Positions 35,581 through 47,233 of a stretch of 64,000 nt of DNA are shown in pieces; positions within the stretch are counted from its first letter, which is position 1, and each line of letters starts with the position of its first letter. Below the pieces are notes generated by a model. That model was not told where the DNA came from and searched no databases. It worked only from the letters and a program-made list of their open reading frames with translations. The stretch spans positions 251,895-315,894 of the forward strand of contig CAJJDN010000064.1 in assembly GCA_905182985.1 (NCBI GenBank). Direction: 5' to 3'. Made by a program: the position numbers and the translations under genes. This stretch comes from Paramecium sonneborni. Taxonomy: Eukaryota > Ciliophora > Oligohymenophorea > Peniculida > Parameciidae.

Positions 35581-35751
35581 AATAAGATATTCTCTTAATT
35601 ATATATAGATTTTACTTTCTTTTTCTAAAATAACAAAATTTAATTATATATTATCATATTCATTGTAGGATTTTATATCTTGATAATTATAATCAGTAAT
35701 TAATTAAATTCTTAACACAACAATAAAGTGTTGGTACTTATAAAAAAATGA
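35581..35751 (+). other. In-frame extension beyond the tmcB-like stop
   Basis: The same frame stays open for 56 codons after TGA 35578-35580 until TGA 35749-35751. It encodes a strongly hydrophobic segment (LYIIIFIVGFYILIIIISN). It may be a missed splice, read-through, a sequencing error at the first TGA, or chance in AT-rich DNA. Confidence 0.35.
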
Positions 35752-36317
35752 CAATCCAAAGAAGATAATCTGACACAACATATTTTAAATAAGAAATTTT
35801 TAGAATTGTATATAAAAAGTACTATACTAAGTTAATAATTTATAATAACAAACTTAAAATAAATTATATTAGCAGAAATATGGAATGCAATTAAAATAAA
35901 AATAAATATTAATTCTGAGGGATAAGGATTAATATTTTGTTTTCATAGATCTCTAAAAAAAATGATTTTGAAAATTGGAGGAGGATTAATATTTAGAATT
36001 TTATTATTTTAAATGGAAGTTGTTTTATAAATATATCAAAAATGAAAATATGAATGATTGAAACAAAGTTAAATATATTAATTTTAATGTTATCTAATTG
36101 ATCCTTTTAAGATATTTTTTATAGGGAATCATAATATTATAAAATAGTTAAAATATATTATAATTTACTAGATCTAAAAGATATATGTGAAATAAAGGTT
36201 TTTTAGGATTAAACTAATGATTATAAGTTTAGTTCAATTAGAATATTATGACAGGAGAATTGAATATTAATATAGAAAATGTTATAGTCATTATCACATT
36301 AAACACTAAATCAGTTT
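35752..36317. other. AT-rich stretch without a supported gene
   Basis: About 565 nt with no frame that reads convincingly on either strand. From 35825 on it belongs to the repeated segment. Confidence 0.45.
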
Positions 36318-36566
36318 TCAAATAATTGCACAATTGCAAATTTGAGTTTTTTTGTTAGTTTGTGTCTCTTCCAAATTATATTCTTTGAAATTTTCAACAA
36401 TGTGAATTTCGAATAATGGGCCATTATTTGCTTAATCTCTAAAAATAATTTTGTGAGAATTATTTCCCTTTAAAATAGGATTATTGAAAGCATCTTTTCT
36501 AGATGTTTAGGCAGTGAGTGGAGGACTTATTTCAGTCAATTGTACAGAGCTTACATCAGCATTCAT
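36318..36566 (-). CDS. Small conserved protein with C-terminal CaaX box (82 aa), copy 1
   Basis: Single exon, ATG 36564-36566 to TGA 36318-36320, 83 codons exactly. The order is a polar start (MNADVSSVQLTEISPPL), a basic stretch SRKDAFNNPILKG, then HKIIFRD, a gap, and FEIHIVENFKEYNLEE. I associate the pattern HKxxFxD...VExxKxYN with small protist proteins of unknown function. It ends C-A-I-I, a good CaaX prenylation signal, with a second Cys two residues before it. So it is probably lipid-anchored to a membrane. The gene lies between the tmcB-like gene and the HECT ligase. The same gene appears again after the gap. Confidence 0.62.
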
Positions 36567-36682
36567 TTATAAAAATTAATTTTTAGTATAGTTCTTAAAA
36601 ACTAGATGATGATGTGATGATTATAGTTGATATAAAAAATTCAAATAATAATAATAATAATAAAATGATGAAACTTCTTAAA

Positions 36683-36954
36683 TCACATCAATCCGAATCC
36701 TTCTGCATTATCTAGAGATATTTTTAACTTTTCTTTTAAGGTTTCTTTATTTTTATATTATGGTAACAATAGAACATTGAAACAAGTATGAGCTGATGGT
36801 AATTATTCAGTATCTAAATAAATATATATAAAATAAATACCTTCTCCATGTTTTTAAATAACAAACTTCATTGATTTAAGTCCTCCTACAGGGATTCTAT
36901 CAGATCCTGTGCAAAAGAATAAAAATCTTTTTTGCATTTCTACATTTAAGGAGT
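36683..36954 (-). pseudogene. Duplicated 3' end of the HECT ligase gene (artefact)
   Basis: Same text as 37814-38085: the HECT C-lobe with the catalytic Cys and stop, cut at the gap. It should be merged with the full gene. Confidence 0.85.
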
Positions 36955-36955
36955 N
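36955..36955. other. Single-N assembly gap
   Basis: One undetermined base between two identical 1130-bp copies. Confidence 0.95.
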
Positions 36956-38085
36956 TACTAAGTTAATAATTTATAATAACAAACTTAAAATAAATTATAT
37001 TAGCAGAAATATGGAATGCAATTAAAATAAAAATAAATATTAATTCTGAGGGATAAGGATTAATATTTTGTTTTCATAGATCTCTAAAAAAAATGATTTT
37101 GAAAATTGGAGGAGGATTAATATTTAGAATTTTATTATTTTAAATGGAAGTTGTTTTATAAATATATCAAAAATGAAAATATGAATGATTGAAACAAAGT
37201 TAAATATATTAATTTTAATGTTATCTAATTGATCCTTTTAAGATATTTTTTATAGGGAATCATAATATTATAAAATAGTTAAAATATATTATAATTTACT
37301 AGATCTAAAAGATATATGTGAAATAAAGGTTTTTTAGGATTAAACTAATGATTATAAGTTTAGTTCAATTAGAATATTATGACAGGAGAATTGAATATTA
37401 ATATAGAAAATGTTATAGTCATTATCACATTAAACACTAAATCAGTTTTCAAATAATTGCACAATTGCAAATTTGAGTTTTTTTGTTAGTTTGTGTCTCT
37501 TCCAAATTATATTCTTTGAAATTTTCAACAATGTGAATTTCGAATAATGGGCCATTATTTGCTTAATCTCTAAAAATAATTTTGTGAGAATTATTTCCCT
37601 TTAAAATAGGATTATTGAAAGCATCTTTTCTAGATGTTTAGGCAGTGAGTGGAGGACTTATTTCAGTCAATTGTACAGAGCTTACATCAGCATTCATTTA
37701 TAAAAATTAATTTTTAGTATAGTTCTTAAAAACTAGATGATGATGTGATGATTATAGTTGATATAAAAAATTCAAATAATAATAATAATAATAAAATGAT
37801 GAAACTTCTTAAATCACATCAATCCGAATCCTTCTGCATTATCTAGAGATATTTTTAACTTTTCTTTTAAGGTTTCTTTATTTTTATATTATGGTAACAA
37901 TAGAACATTGAAACAAGTATGAGCTGATGGTAATTATTCAGTATCTAAATAAATATATATAAAATAAATACCTTCTCCATGTTTTTAAATAACAAACTTC
38001 ATTGATTTAAGTCCTCCTACAGGGATTCTATCAGATCCTGTGCAAAAGAATAAAAATCTTTTTTGCATTTCTACATTTAAGGAGT
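36956..38085. repeat. Direct repeat copy 2, 1130 bp (assembly overlap)
   Basis: Second copy of 35825-36954; continues into the unique part of the HECT ligase gene after 38085. Confidence 0.9.
37449..37697 (-). CDS. Small CaaX-box protein, copy 2 (artefact duplicate)
   Basis: Identical to the gene at 36318-36566, shifted 1131 nt. One genomic gene is expected. This copy is next to the complete HECT gene. Confidence 0.65.
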
Positions 38086-40795
38086 GTATTAAATTCCAAA
38101 AATATCTATTTAGTTTATTTATAATACTTAATATATTCTGAATTATTTTCATATCCATCATATTTTGTAGATGTCTCTAAATCTTTCATATCAAAAGTTG
38201 GCAATCCAATAATTAATTATTGCAATTCCTCACCAGAAAATAACTATTTTAAATAATTAATTTAAATTTTTACTTTTATACCATCACCATCAACAACAGT
38301 TTTAAATCCATCCCTCATTAATTCAAATTATTTTTAAACTAATTTATTTAAATACCAATCTGTATACAAACGAATATATTCCTCTCTATTTTCAATGGTA
38401 ACATCAATTTAAAATCCATTAGGCTACATTAAATTTATGTTTATGATACCTTTAAATCTTCATAATAGTTTTCATCCCAAACTTTATATGTAGCATTAAA
38501 AGTGAGAGATAGACTCTCAATAATTTTTGGATCAGTTTATTCTCTTAGAAATTGAAATCCAGTATAAGTTTCCATATCTAATTCTTTCATATCTTCTTCC
38601 TTCACTTTCTCTCCTCTTAATTTCTTAAATAAAACTGTAGGGAATCTAACATCTAATAATACAGAATTATAAAGTGATAATCCTAATAATTTACCAATCA
38701 AAGAATAATATATAGGCATTTCAAAAGATTATGGATTAAACCAAAATACAGTATCATTATTTTTAGGAATAAACATACCATAATCAGGAGTGACTAACTT
38801 CTCCATTATCAATCTAAAGAATTCTCTTTTAGGTCCTCCTTCATCCACTCCTTATTCATTAACAAATTGAACCTTTAAAGGATTCTTCAAAGATACTGAA
38901 GTTTACTGTAGTTATTTAATAGCAGATTCTATTATATTATCTCTTTCAACTGTTAAAGAGACATATTAAGGTAGAAATCCAAATGTTCTTCTTCTCTAAT
39001 CATATTATTTTACTTTGCATTCAATATAAAGTAATTTATATTTAAATTCTATTGGCATTGCCCAAGGGTATTAACAAAAAGTAAATGAATAATTTCTCCA
39101 AATTTTTTAATTAAACATTTAGAATTAAGTGAATTCTTCTCTATCTGCATCCATTTTATAAAAATATTATATAGAATTTATGATAAATTCACTTGCTTAT
39201 ATTCTAGGATTCCTTAAATTAGACTTATAAATAACACTATAAAGTTCAAATAATCCTTTCATTCTTTAAATATCATCAATTTCTAAAAGTGGTCTAATTG
39301 GTGCATTTCCTTATATATTTATTTATTATTCAATTTAATTCTTTATTATTTATTACAATTATTTTAGTTCAGATTTATCAAGTTTTCTAAACCATTTTGA
39401 TAATTATGTTAATTACTATTAATTTAATCTTCTTATTATTGTCAATACTATTTATGTTTTCTCTTCTAAAATAACATTCAAACAGTTTCTAAATTAAAGA
39501 ATTAAATAAAGTGCTCTAAGTTAATTTAAATTTGTTAGTTATTCAATATCTAATACTTTTTTTTAAAATAAATTCTTTATTATTTATATTAAGTTTTCTT
39601 TCTATTAATTCAATAAATTTGCAGTATCTTGAATCAATTTAAAATTTACTTCTGGATTTTCTAAATCTACTTTATAAATCCCTTAAGTTTTATTGAAATT
39701 TTCAACAAATGAGATTCCAAATAATTCCAAAGAATTTGAAATTTTCAATAGTTCTTATACTAGATCCTTATTTACTTCTTTTTAATAAAATGGTTAAAAA
39801 TTATCAGTAATTGTTTTTTCTTTTGAGCATATTAATTCCCATTTAACTTCTTCATTTTCAATTAATACTTAACATATTCCTTAAATATCTTCTTCACCTA
39901 ATCCTAATTCAAAATATCCATTATTTTATTTACATTATGGAAACTCACAAAATTTCTTACCACATCCTTATAATGCTTTTTCTATTAAAAGTTTATAATC
40001 ATATTCCATTGTTTTTTCAAATTTTGATAATTACCAATCATTCATTTCAAAATCTACAATTAAACAATTGTCTCTTTAACTCTATATTTAAAAAACCATC
40101 ATATTATCACTTAATATATCTCCATCAACTTATTTTGTTTTTTATATTTATTATATTAATAAATCTGCTTTAAATGTTTTATGTCTTGGACTCCAAATTC
40201 GAACATTTTTTATTTATCTTGGTTTAAACATTTCTTAAAATGTATCTCTTAATAAATTTGTCCATGCCTTAATCTCAGAATTATGATCTACTTAAGCCTT
40301 TACTATTTATAATTTATTATCTATAGGAGACCAATAAATTAAAGTAAACTTAAAATAAAATAATTGATACTCTTGCTAAGTTAGGAAATATTTATTTTTT
40401 TTTAAGATTTTCATTATAAAATCCTACTCTTATTTAAGGCTCAATTGATTAATAATTTGTTTTAAAATTCTCATAAACATCTTTCATAACCTAAATTTTC
40501 TATTACATAATTACATATTCATAATCCCATTCATTTTCTAAATAACGTATAGTAGAATTATATATATGATCTTCTGGAATGTATTTAAATATCTTCGCTT
40601 CTTATATTAAATCAGAATTGATTTTATTAGGCTATTCATATTTAAATTCAAAACTTTCTATCGAGTTTCCTTTTAAAACTCATCCATCTCCTCATCATAA
40701 TCTACGTAATATTTCCATTCTTTTATGAATTTCTTAGATATCAAATAGTACTCCATCCCTCCTTTCTCTTTTAGTGATTTTTCTATCCTCTACAT
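37814..40795 (-). CDS. DUSP-AZUL-HECT E3 ubiquitin ligase (UBE3A/HECTD2-like)
   Basis: 958 residues after removal of four introns (23, 29, 26 and 27 nt), which leaves exactly 959 codons. N-terminus: a DUSP-like domain (about 40560-40775) with YYLISKKFIKEWKYYV, then NKINSDLI and a DYEYV strand; DUSP domains are usually found in ubiquitin-specific proteases. Middle: a Cys-rich AZUL-like zinc motif (39934-39980, QGCGKKFCEFPQC) as in the N-terminus of UBE3A, then helical text with PIRPLLEIDD. C-terminus: HECT N-lobe (EFFRLIMEKL, FWFNP, LIGKLLGLSLYN) and C-lobe with FCTGSDRIPVGG and PSAHTCFNVLLLP, catalytic Cys at 37913-37915. It would form a thioester with ubiquitin and transfer it to substrates. 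ATG 40795 is the first Met of the DUSP frame; an upstream exon cannot be excluded. The 3' end is repeated at 36683-36954. Confidence 0.87.
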
Positions 40796-40951
40796 GTAAA
40801 TAGAAAAATTACTCTTCTTCCATCTTCATATTAATTTAATTCCTAAGAAAATGGACCTTCTTATTGTTATAACAATTAGAGGAGATTCTGAATCATCATT
40901 AAAATAAATAATATTCAGATTAGTATAATTTACTTAAATATTTCTATAAAG

Positions 40952-43693
40952 TCATTATTAACTCAGAACAGATTAATTCTCTTTCACCCATTATTCTGTT
41001 TTACTAAAATATAATTTACTTCAATACCTTAATTATCTTAGTTTTTCTTATATTTACTCCAATTTAGCTCTTCCTGTATTTTTCATACTTTCTATATAAG
41101 AATCTTGATTTTCTTATTTTGATTTCATTAATCTTTCTAAATCCATCTAAACCATTTTTTAATCTGCTAATAACTAGTCTTTTTATTATCTTATTTAAAT
41201 CATTAATTAAGCAACTGCAGCTTCTATTTCAAAAGGTGATTTGTTATTCGATATTTTATTTCTTAAATTATCTATTTGATTACCAAATTATCCAAATGAT
41301 GATAAATTAGTTTCTTTAAATAATTTACTATTATAATTAAAATTATTGATATTCTTTTTTATTTCTTAAATCTTTTGTTATTTATATTGAATTTATTCTA
41401 AAAGTTATTTCTCTTATTATGTTAATTGTTTTAATTCAAATTTTTATTTATTTATAATTTATCCATACTCTATTGATTAACTTGTCTATTATAATTGAAT
41501 TTATAAATCATCCACCTCTTACTTATTTTTATTGTATTCATTTTTAACTATACTTAATTCCTTTTTTAATTATTCAATATTCTCTAATAAATTTTGTTCT
41601 TTTTATTTTTTTGAAAATTAATCTTGCTCAAAAAATTCTCTTATTTATTATTCTTATTATTAAGCAGAATCTTCAAAATTTTTTTTATATCTATAAAACT
41701 CTTCCTTTTATTTTTCTTCTAATTTTTATTTTTCCAATTCAAATTCTTCCTCTTTTCTTTTTTTTTCTATTTCAAATTACTATTCTAAGATTCTCAACTC
41801 TTTATTTATTTGATCATCAATTTCTTTTCTCTATTTAGCTTCTTATTCTTTAATCTATTTCTTTATCTTCATTTTTTCTATTTCCAATTTCTATTTTAAA
41901 TTTTCATTTAACCTTTATTCTTCATCTTCAAATTCTTTTTAAAATTATTATTTAATCTAACTTTCATCAAAATTTTATTTTGTTTTTTTTTCCTTAGACA
42001 ATTCCTCCTCTAAAATTGATAATTCTTGATTTATTTTTTCTTATTCTTATCTTCTAAATGATTCGATTTATTCATCAATTTAAATTTATTTAGCCTTCTT
42101 TAATTCTTCAAATTTCTTATCTTCCTCTTCCTTAAATTTTTACTTTAAAATTTCTAATTCTTTCTCTTCATCATACACTGTATTAGTAGTTTCAAATCGT
42201 AACTATTTTTCTTGTTCAACAAGTGTTTAATATTCTTTTTCACATTTTGCTTCAATTTCTTTTTTTTAATTTTTAAATTATTCTTCATATTCCTCATCAA
42301 TCTTTTCCATTTGTTTTTCCTCTTATTATTTTATATTTTTTTTCTCAATTTCTAATCTTTATTAAAGAGTCTTTTCTAAACTTGCTTTTGAAACTCTTTC
42401 ATATTATTCTAATTCTAACATTTATTCTTCCTCCTATTCTTTTAACTTCTTTAATTTATCTTCATATTCTTATTTCTATTTTGCAGATGTTACTTTAATA
42501 GATTCTTTTAATTTTTATATTTACTTTTCATGTTCTTAATCAACTTCTTTTTTTTATTATTCAATCTTTTTATCAATCTTTTTCTTTTATTCTTCAAATT
42601 CTTTCTTTTTTTATTCCCTATATTATAATAATTTTTTTTCTTGAGTTTATTTTAATAATGGATCTTATTCCTTATTAAAAACATCAGAATTAACAATAGG
42701 TTAAACTTTAAATAAAAATAAAAATATTTACTGGCAATTTCAGGTTCTTTTTCTTTTCCTAATAGTTATTCTTTAACACTTTTAGCTTGATCTTTTGCCA
42801 ATTTCTCAATTTTTTTTTATTTTTCTTTTTAAAACATTTACTTATAATATTCATCACAAGGATGTTCTTCTTATTGTTAATTGGTAACTAAATTAATATA
42901 AGAGATTTCTTTATTTCTATTTTAATAAGGTTTCCTTATATATATATGTATATAGAATTACCAAGATTCTGGCAATGGAGCCATCAAACCTTCTCTTGCA
43001 ATATATAATAGATCATTATCTTCAGGTAATTCCATTCCTAAAAAATAAGCATATTCTCTAATTTCTAATATTTTAACTACTTAAATGAATACCTTAATTT
43101 GTAGGTCTATAATGTTCATCTATTTCTTCTTCTAAAAGTACAGACTCTTAATCTTCATCATCTTCATAATTAATTTGACTTCCCATACCCATTTATGCCA
43201 TTCCCATTTATCCCATCTATGCCATTCCCATTTATCCCATACCTAATTATCCCATTCCTTTTTTCATAAGATTAGATCCCATTTACATTTAATTCATTTA
43301 TCCCATTTACATTTAATTCATCTAACTTGTGTTTCCATATTAAATATTATTCATTCCAACCATACCTTATTATTATCCAAATTTATTTTTTTAGGTTTAT
43401 TGCTGTTAAGGTTATTATTTAAAACCAGAGCTATTTGAGAATCCCATACTACCAGACATATTACTAGACATTCCAAATTATTTTTATTAGTTACTAATTC
43501 CTGAGAACCCACCAGTTCCTGACATATTCATTCCACTTTAAATTCCATTTGACATACCAAGACCAGACATTCCCATTCCTGACATTCCCATTCCAGACAT
43601 TCCCATTCCATGATTCATATTAGAAGTTGGAGGACCTTATATTTATATATTTTAATAAGAACCTGTTTTTTAAGCCTATTTATTTTTAGACAT
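40952..43693 (-). CDS. CEP164-like protein, WW domain and long coiled coil
   Basis: 887 residues; introns of 28, 26 and 24 nt leave exactly 888 codons. The N-terminus is a Met/Gly/Gln-rich repeat region (GMGMSG, QMNQMQMG, GMAQMGQ; 43185-43620), then an acidic patch. A CEP164-type N-terminal module follows: REYAYFLGMELPEDNDLLYIAREGLMAPLP (split here by the rule, key parts LAREG-like YIAREG and PLPESW), then a degenerate WW part with EEHPCDEYYKQMF, as in CEP164 (HPCDEHY). The rest (42700-41000) is a Lys/Glu/Gln coiled coil. CEP164 builds transition fibres at the basal body and is needed for docking and ciliogenesis. Head to head with the docking-complex gene (196 nt). The Met-rich start is unlike animal CEP164. 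Confidence 0.83.
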
Positions 43694-43889
43694 GATGATA
43701 AAAACAATTTTAAATATATTTATAAATATTAATTCAATATTTTATGTTTCTAAATAGTATAATATAAAGTATTACTTTATTTAAATTTAAACATATCTTT
43801 TTTTATCTTATTTTGAATCTTGCTCTATAAAAACAAGAATTCAATTTATTTTTTGTTTTACAATTTAAATTAAATATTATTTATTAAAT
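43694..43889. promoter_or_regulatory. Shared divergent promoter region, CEP164-like / docking-complex genes
   Basis: 196 nt between two outward-facing start codons of two ciliary genes. Very AT-rich with T and A runs; no specific motif recognised. Promoter role inferred from orientation. Confidence 0.4.
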
Positions 43890-45657
43890 ATGTAACAAGA
43901 TCAAAATCAAGGAATGGAACATTAAATTGCTGATAAAGAAATGACTATATAAGAATAACTATTAGAATAATAGAAAAAATTTAGAAACTTAGAATCTGAT
44001 AGAAAAGCTTATGCTGAAGAAACTGTTGCAAACATTAATAAATAAAGAGGAATTATTGATAAACTTAAAAAAGAAAATTAGATTCTCAAAGATTTAATTG
44101 CTAAGATGAATTCTTAAAAATCATAACTTAATTAAACATCATATTCAAAAGGACCTAATATTGATACAATTATTGATGATTTGAAAGTTGCTATTAATGA
44201 AGAAAAAAAAGTATAAGAAGATATTGATACACATGTTGCAGATTTTTAAAAAAAGATTATCGAAAAAAGACATGCTTTAGGTGGTTATAATGCAGGTGCT
44301 GAAAATGAAAGTGCTTTATAAAAATAAATTAAAATTTTAGAAAATAGATTAGATAAAACAAATTAAAAATTTAATGAAGCTATTGCTATAAATAAATAAT
44401 TAAGATAATAAATTGATAGTCTACGTAGAGAAAGAGTTATTTTTGATAATCTATATAAAAAACTTGAAAAAGAATTGCATGAGAAAAGAAAAGTAATTTA
44501 TTATGAAATACATTATTTTAGGAAATGGCAGATATTATTGAAACTGCTAATACAGCTTATGAAGAAAGGGATAAAGCCAATGATTTAATTTAAAGTTTAA
44601 AATAATAGGCAAAAAGAGAATCTGCTGATTTTGAAAAAGATCTAAGAGAATTAAGTCAAATCATGGAAAAAAATAAAAAAACTTTAGATTATATGAAATT
44701 AACAGAAAAAAATAGAGAAATGGATGCATAAGAAGTTGTTGATGCTGATAAATTTACTAAACCAAAAACTAATAAATTAATTAGAGATAAAAATGTAAAT
44801 TAAACTATGGTTGAATTAATCATGAAATATGAAGAAGATTTTGCTAAAATATAAGCAGCTACTTAAATTAAATAATTTGATGATATTATCAAATTTTTTA
44901 TTTAAAATGAAGAAAAAGTATACACCTCTCATAATTATCTTAGAATTTTTAAATGTTTAAATATGTTAATGAATTAAGCAACGAAATTGAAGATTTAGAA
45001 AAATAAATAGGAGAATTAAAAGAAGAAGCATCTTTATATGAAGGTTAAGGTTCTAATGTAGATGTATAAAGAAAAAGACATTTAAAAGATTTAGAAGAAA
45101 AATTATCAAGATCAGAATAGAAATCAGAATAATATGAATTTAAATATAATGAATCTATAAAACTAATCAATAGTTTAACAGTATTTATATATCATCTATT
45201 TTATAGAATTGGATAGAAACTCTATTTAATACAGTAGAATGTGATAAATAAATGGCAACTGAGATTGCTGGATCACATGGAGTTACTGATACAAATATGA
45301 TGATTTATTTAGGATTAATTGAAAATAAAACTAACAAATTATTGCAATATTATTAATAAATTCATTAGAAAATATCAGAAAATTAAATTAATTCATTACA
45401 ATAGTTAGCATAGTTAAATGAGAAAAATCTATAAAATAAAAATAGAGCAGAATTACCATAATTTGGTAATTTTATTATATTATTTTAGATGAACATGAAG
45501 ATGATGATATAGAAGGAGATAAAATATTATCAATTGAAGAATTTAAAAAAAAAGCACTTGAAAAACTAGAAGTATTTATTTAATTATAATTTAGAAATAA
45601 TAAAATTAAACAAAAAATAAAAGGGCTGGACCTAATAAATTAAGAAAAAATAAATGA
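43890..45657 (+). CDS. Outer dynein arm docking complex subunit, ODAD1/CCDC63-like
   Basis: 546 residues; five introns (29, 26, 26, 23, 23 nt) leave exactly 547 codons. Nearly all coiled coil. Phrases such as KQRGIIDKLKKEN, IKILENRLDKTNQKFNEAI, NKQLRQQIDSLRRERVIFD and YKKLEKELHEK match the CCDC63/CCDC114 (ODAD1; Chlamydomonas DCC2) family, which sets the docking sites of outer dynein arms on the doublet microtubules. The later part (ENKTNKLLQYY, then an acidic DEHEDDDIEGDK patch) also fits. The C-terminus is basic (GPNKLRKNK). It shares an upstream region with the CEP164-like gene, consistent with common control of ciliary genes. Its stop is 22 nt from that of the next minus-strand gene. Confidence 0.87.
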
Positions 45658-45679
45658 TCATCATTTAATATAAATATAA

Positions 45680-46216
45680 TCATTTAGACTCTATTTTTAT
45701 TTTTATACTTGGTTTTTATGGTGGTTTCACTAACGGAATTACTCTTGCTCTAATAAAATTTTCAATAAATTCATCTTTTTAATATTAATATGGAGGATGC
45801 ATATTTATTATATGATCCTTATCTGGTTTCAAATCGACATAATGCATATATGGATAGATTTTACACTTTTAATTAAAGTCTCTAAAATATTAGTTTAACC
45901 TCTCAATACAATCAGGATGTATTTAATTGGATTACAAACTAAGTTAAAACATAAAATCTTAATGAGTCCATTCTGTATAATCACTCTTTAAACTTGATTA
46001 CATTGTGTCTGGTTATATATTTTCAATAATCTTTAAAGATTCTAGTAAAGATGCTTAAGCTCTTAAATCTGGAACATATTTGATGGGAATTACAGCAGGT
46101 GTTTTTTTTATGATTTAATTACTTTCAGATTATTAAGATTTTATCACTTCTTGTATTTTTGGTTTCTTTTTTATTGGTTCTAAATATATGTCATCATTAT
46201 CAATCAGAGATTGCAT
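45680..46216 (-). CDS. Hypothetical protein (178 aa), unknown
   Basis: Single exon, ATG 46214-46216 to TGA 45680-45682, exactly 179 codons. It has a polar Lys-rich start, then AVIPIKYVPDLRAQASLLESL, a helical part, and near the end a Tyr/His/Pro-rich stretch (YPYMHYVDLKPDKDHII, MHPPYQYQ). No membrane span or signal. It ends in a basic tail after PLVKPPQKP. It is convergent with the docking-complex gene. A ciliary role could be guessed from the neighbour only. No family recognised. Confidence 0.6.
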
Positions 46217-46689
46217 TTTAATAATTTTCCAAATTATAAAAAAAAATTATAGTTATCTCAAAAAATTCAAGAATCAGAATAAATGATTATACTCCAATTT
46301 ATCAGAGAAGCTTAATCTATAAATTTACAGAAACAAGAAATAAATACATTTTAGTTCAAATCGTAGTTAACACAGTCTAAACTTATAAAGGAAAAAAAAA
46401 ATGCTATAAAATTAATTACATTTTGTATTTAAATGTTTAATAATAAAAGTTGAACAAATCTCATTTAACTGGAGATGATTGTCAAAGATTTATTTATATT
46501 TTTATATGGAATTTAATAACTTAAATTATTGATAATTTTTAGAATAGTAAATTTATGACTTTACTATTTTTTAAGTTCTACTATTATTTATTTTAATTTA
46601 AAATTTTAACAATATTAAAAACTTTATTATTAGTTTATTGTTTATTTATTTCATTGTTAAATCAACATATTATAAATAAATAATACAAA
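46217..46689. other. Intergenic AT-rich stretch
   Basis: About 470 nt between the starts of two divergent genes. No coding frame reads well. It likely holds promoters for both sides. Confidence 0.45.
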
Positions 46690-47233
46690 ATGCAAGAAAT
46701 AGAAGCACAAAAGTAATAAAAAGCAAGTGAAGGAGCACATTTTTTTTACAAATTAATATTTATATCAGCATCAGGAATTATTGAGACTTAGTTTATTGAA
46801 TAAAATGTAATTAGAATCTTTGATTATTTGTACATTTAATATTCTATGGATGAATATTTTTGGGAACTTACATACTTATTACTTTAATTCCTGGTTATTA
46901 AAAAGTAATGCTGCTATTATAATCTTTTTTTTAATTTTTTGGATATATGTTTCGGAATTTATCTAATTTTATTACTATTTTATGGAGGAAAAATGTATTT
47001 TACACCAAAAGATTGTTTGATGGAAGCTCCGATTTTATTTTTTTTAGAAACATTTTTGTTGGTATACAGAGATGAAAAATATATTAGGTAACAATAAAGA
47101 TATGAATCATTTTATTTATAACGGAATCATTTATGCAATTTTGATTTTGCCATTTATATCATATTTACTCAAACGATTTTAAAAATCATAATAAGTATAT
47201 GATGAAAATTAAGATGAATTTTAAGATGCTTGA
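46690..47233 (+). CDS. Small multi-pass membrane protein, perhaps TMEM17/216-like
   Basis: ATG 46690; the best stop is TGA 47231-47233. The start is polar (MQEIEAQKQQKASEGAHFFYK), then several hydrophobic stretches, for example IIIFFLIFWIYVSEFI, APILFFLETFLLV and YAILILPFISYLL, with a charged tail ending DENQDEFQDA. The stretches lie in different frames, so one or more small introns must be removed and I could not fix them all. Four membrane helices in about 150 residues and the wording around the second helix recall the TMEM17/TMEM216 (Transmemb_17) proteins of the ciliary transition zone, but this is a weak resemblance. Downstream part duplicated by the assembly. Confidence 0.45.

Larger units (their letters stand above)
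35825..36954. repeat. Direct repeat copy 1, 1130 bp (assembly overlap)
   Basis: Matches 36956-38085 at offset 1131, with only an N at 36955 between them. Contains the small CaaX-protein gene and the last exons of the HECT ligase gene. Unmerged contig overlap. Confidence 0.9.

Noticed and set aside
36645..36662. AAT trinucleotide run as a functional repeat
   Set aside because: It is a short simple repeat in an AT-rich intergenic spacer; nothing else supports a function.
36945..36965. An internal eliminated sequence or mobile-element junction at the N
   Set aside because: Paramecium eliminated sequences are bounded by TA and do not leave kilobase direct repeats around an undetermined base.
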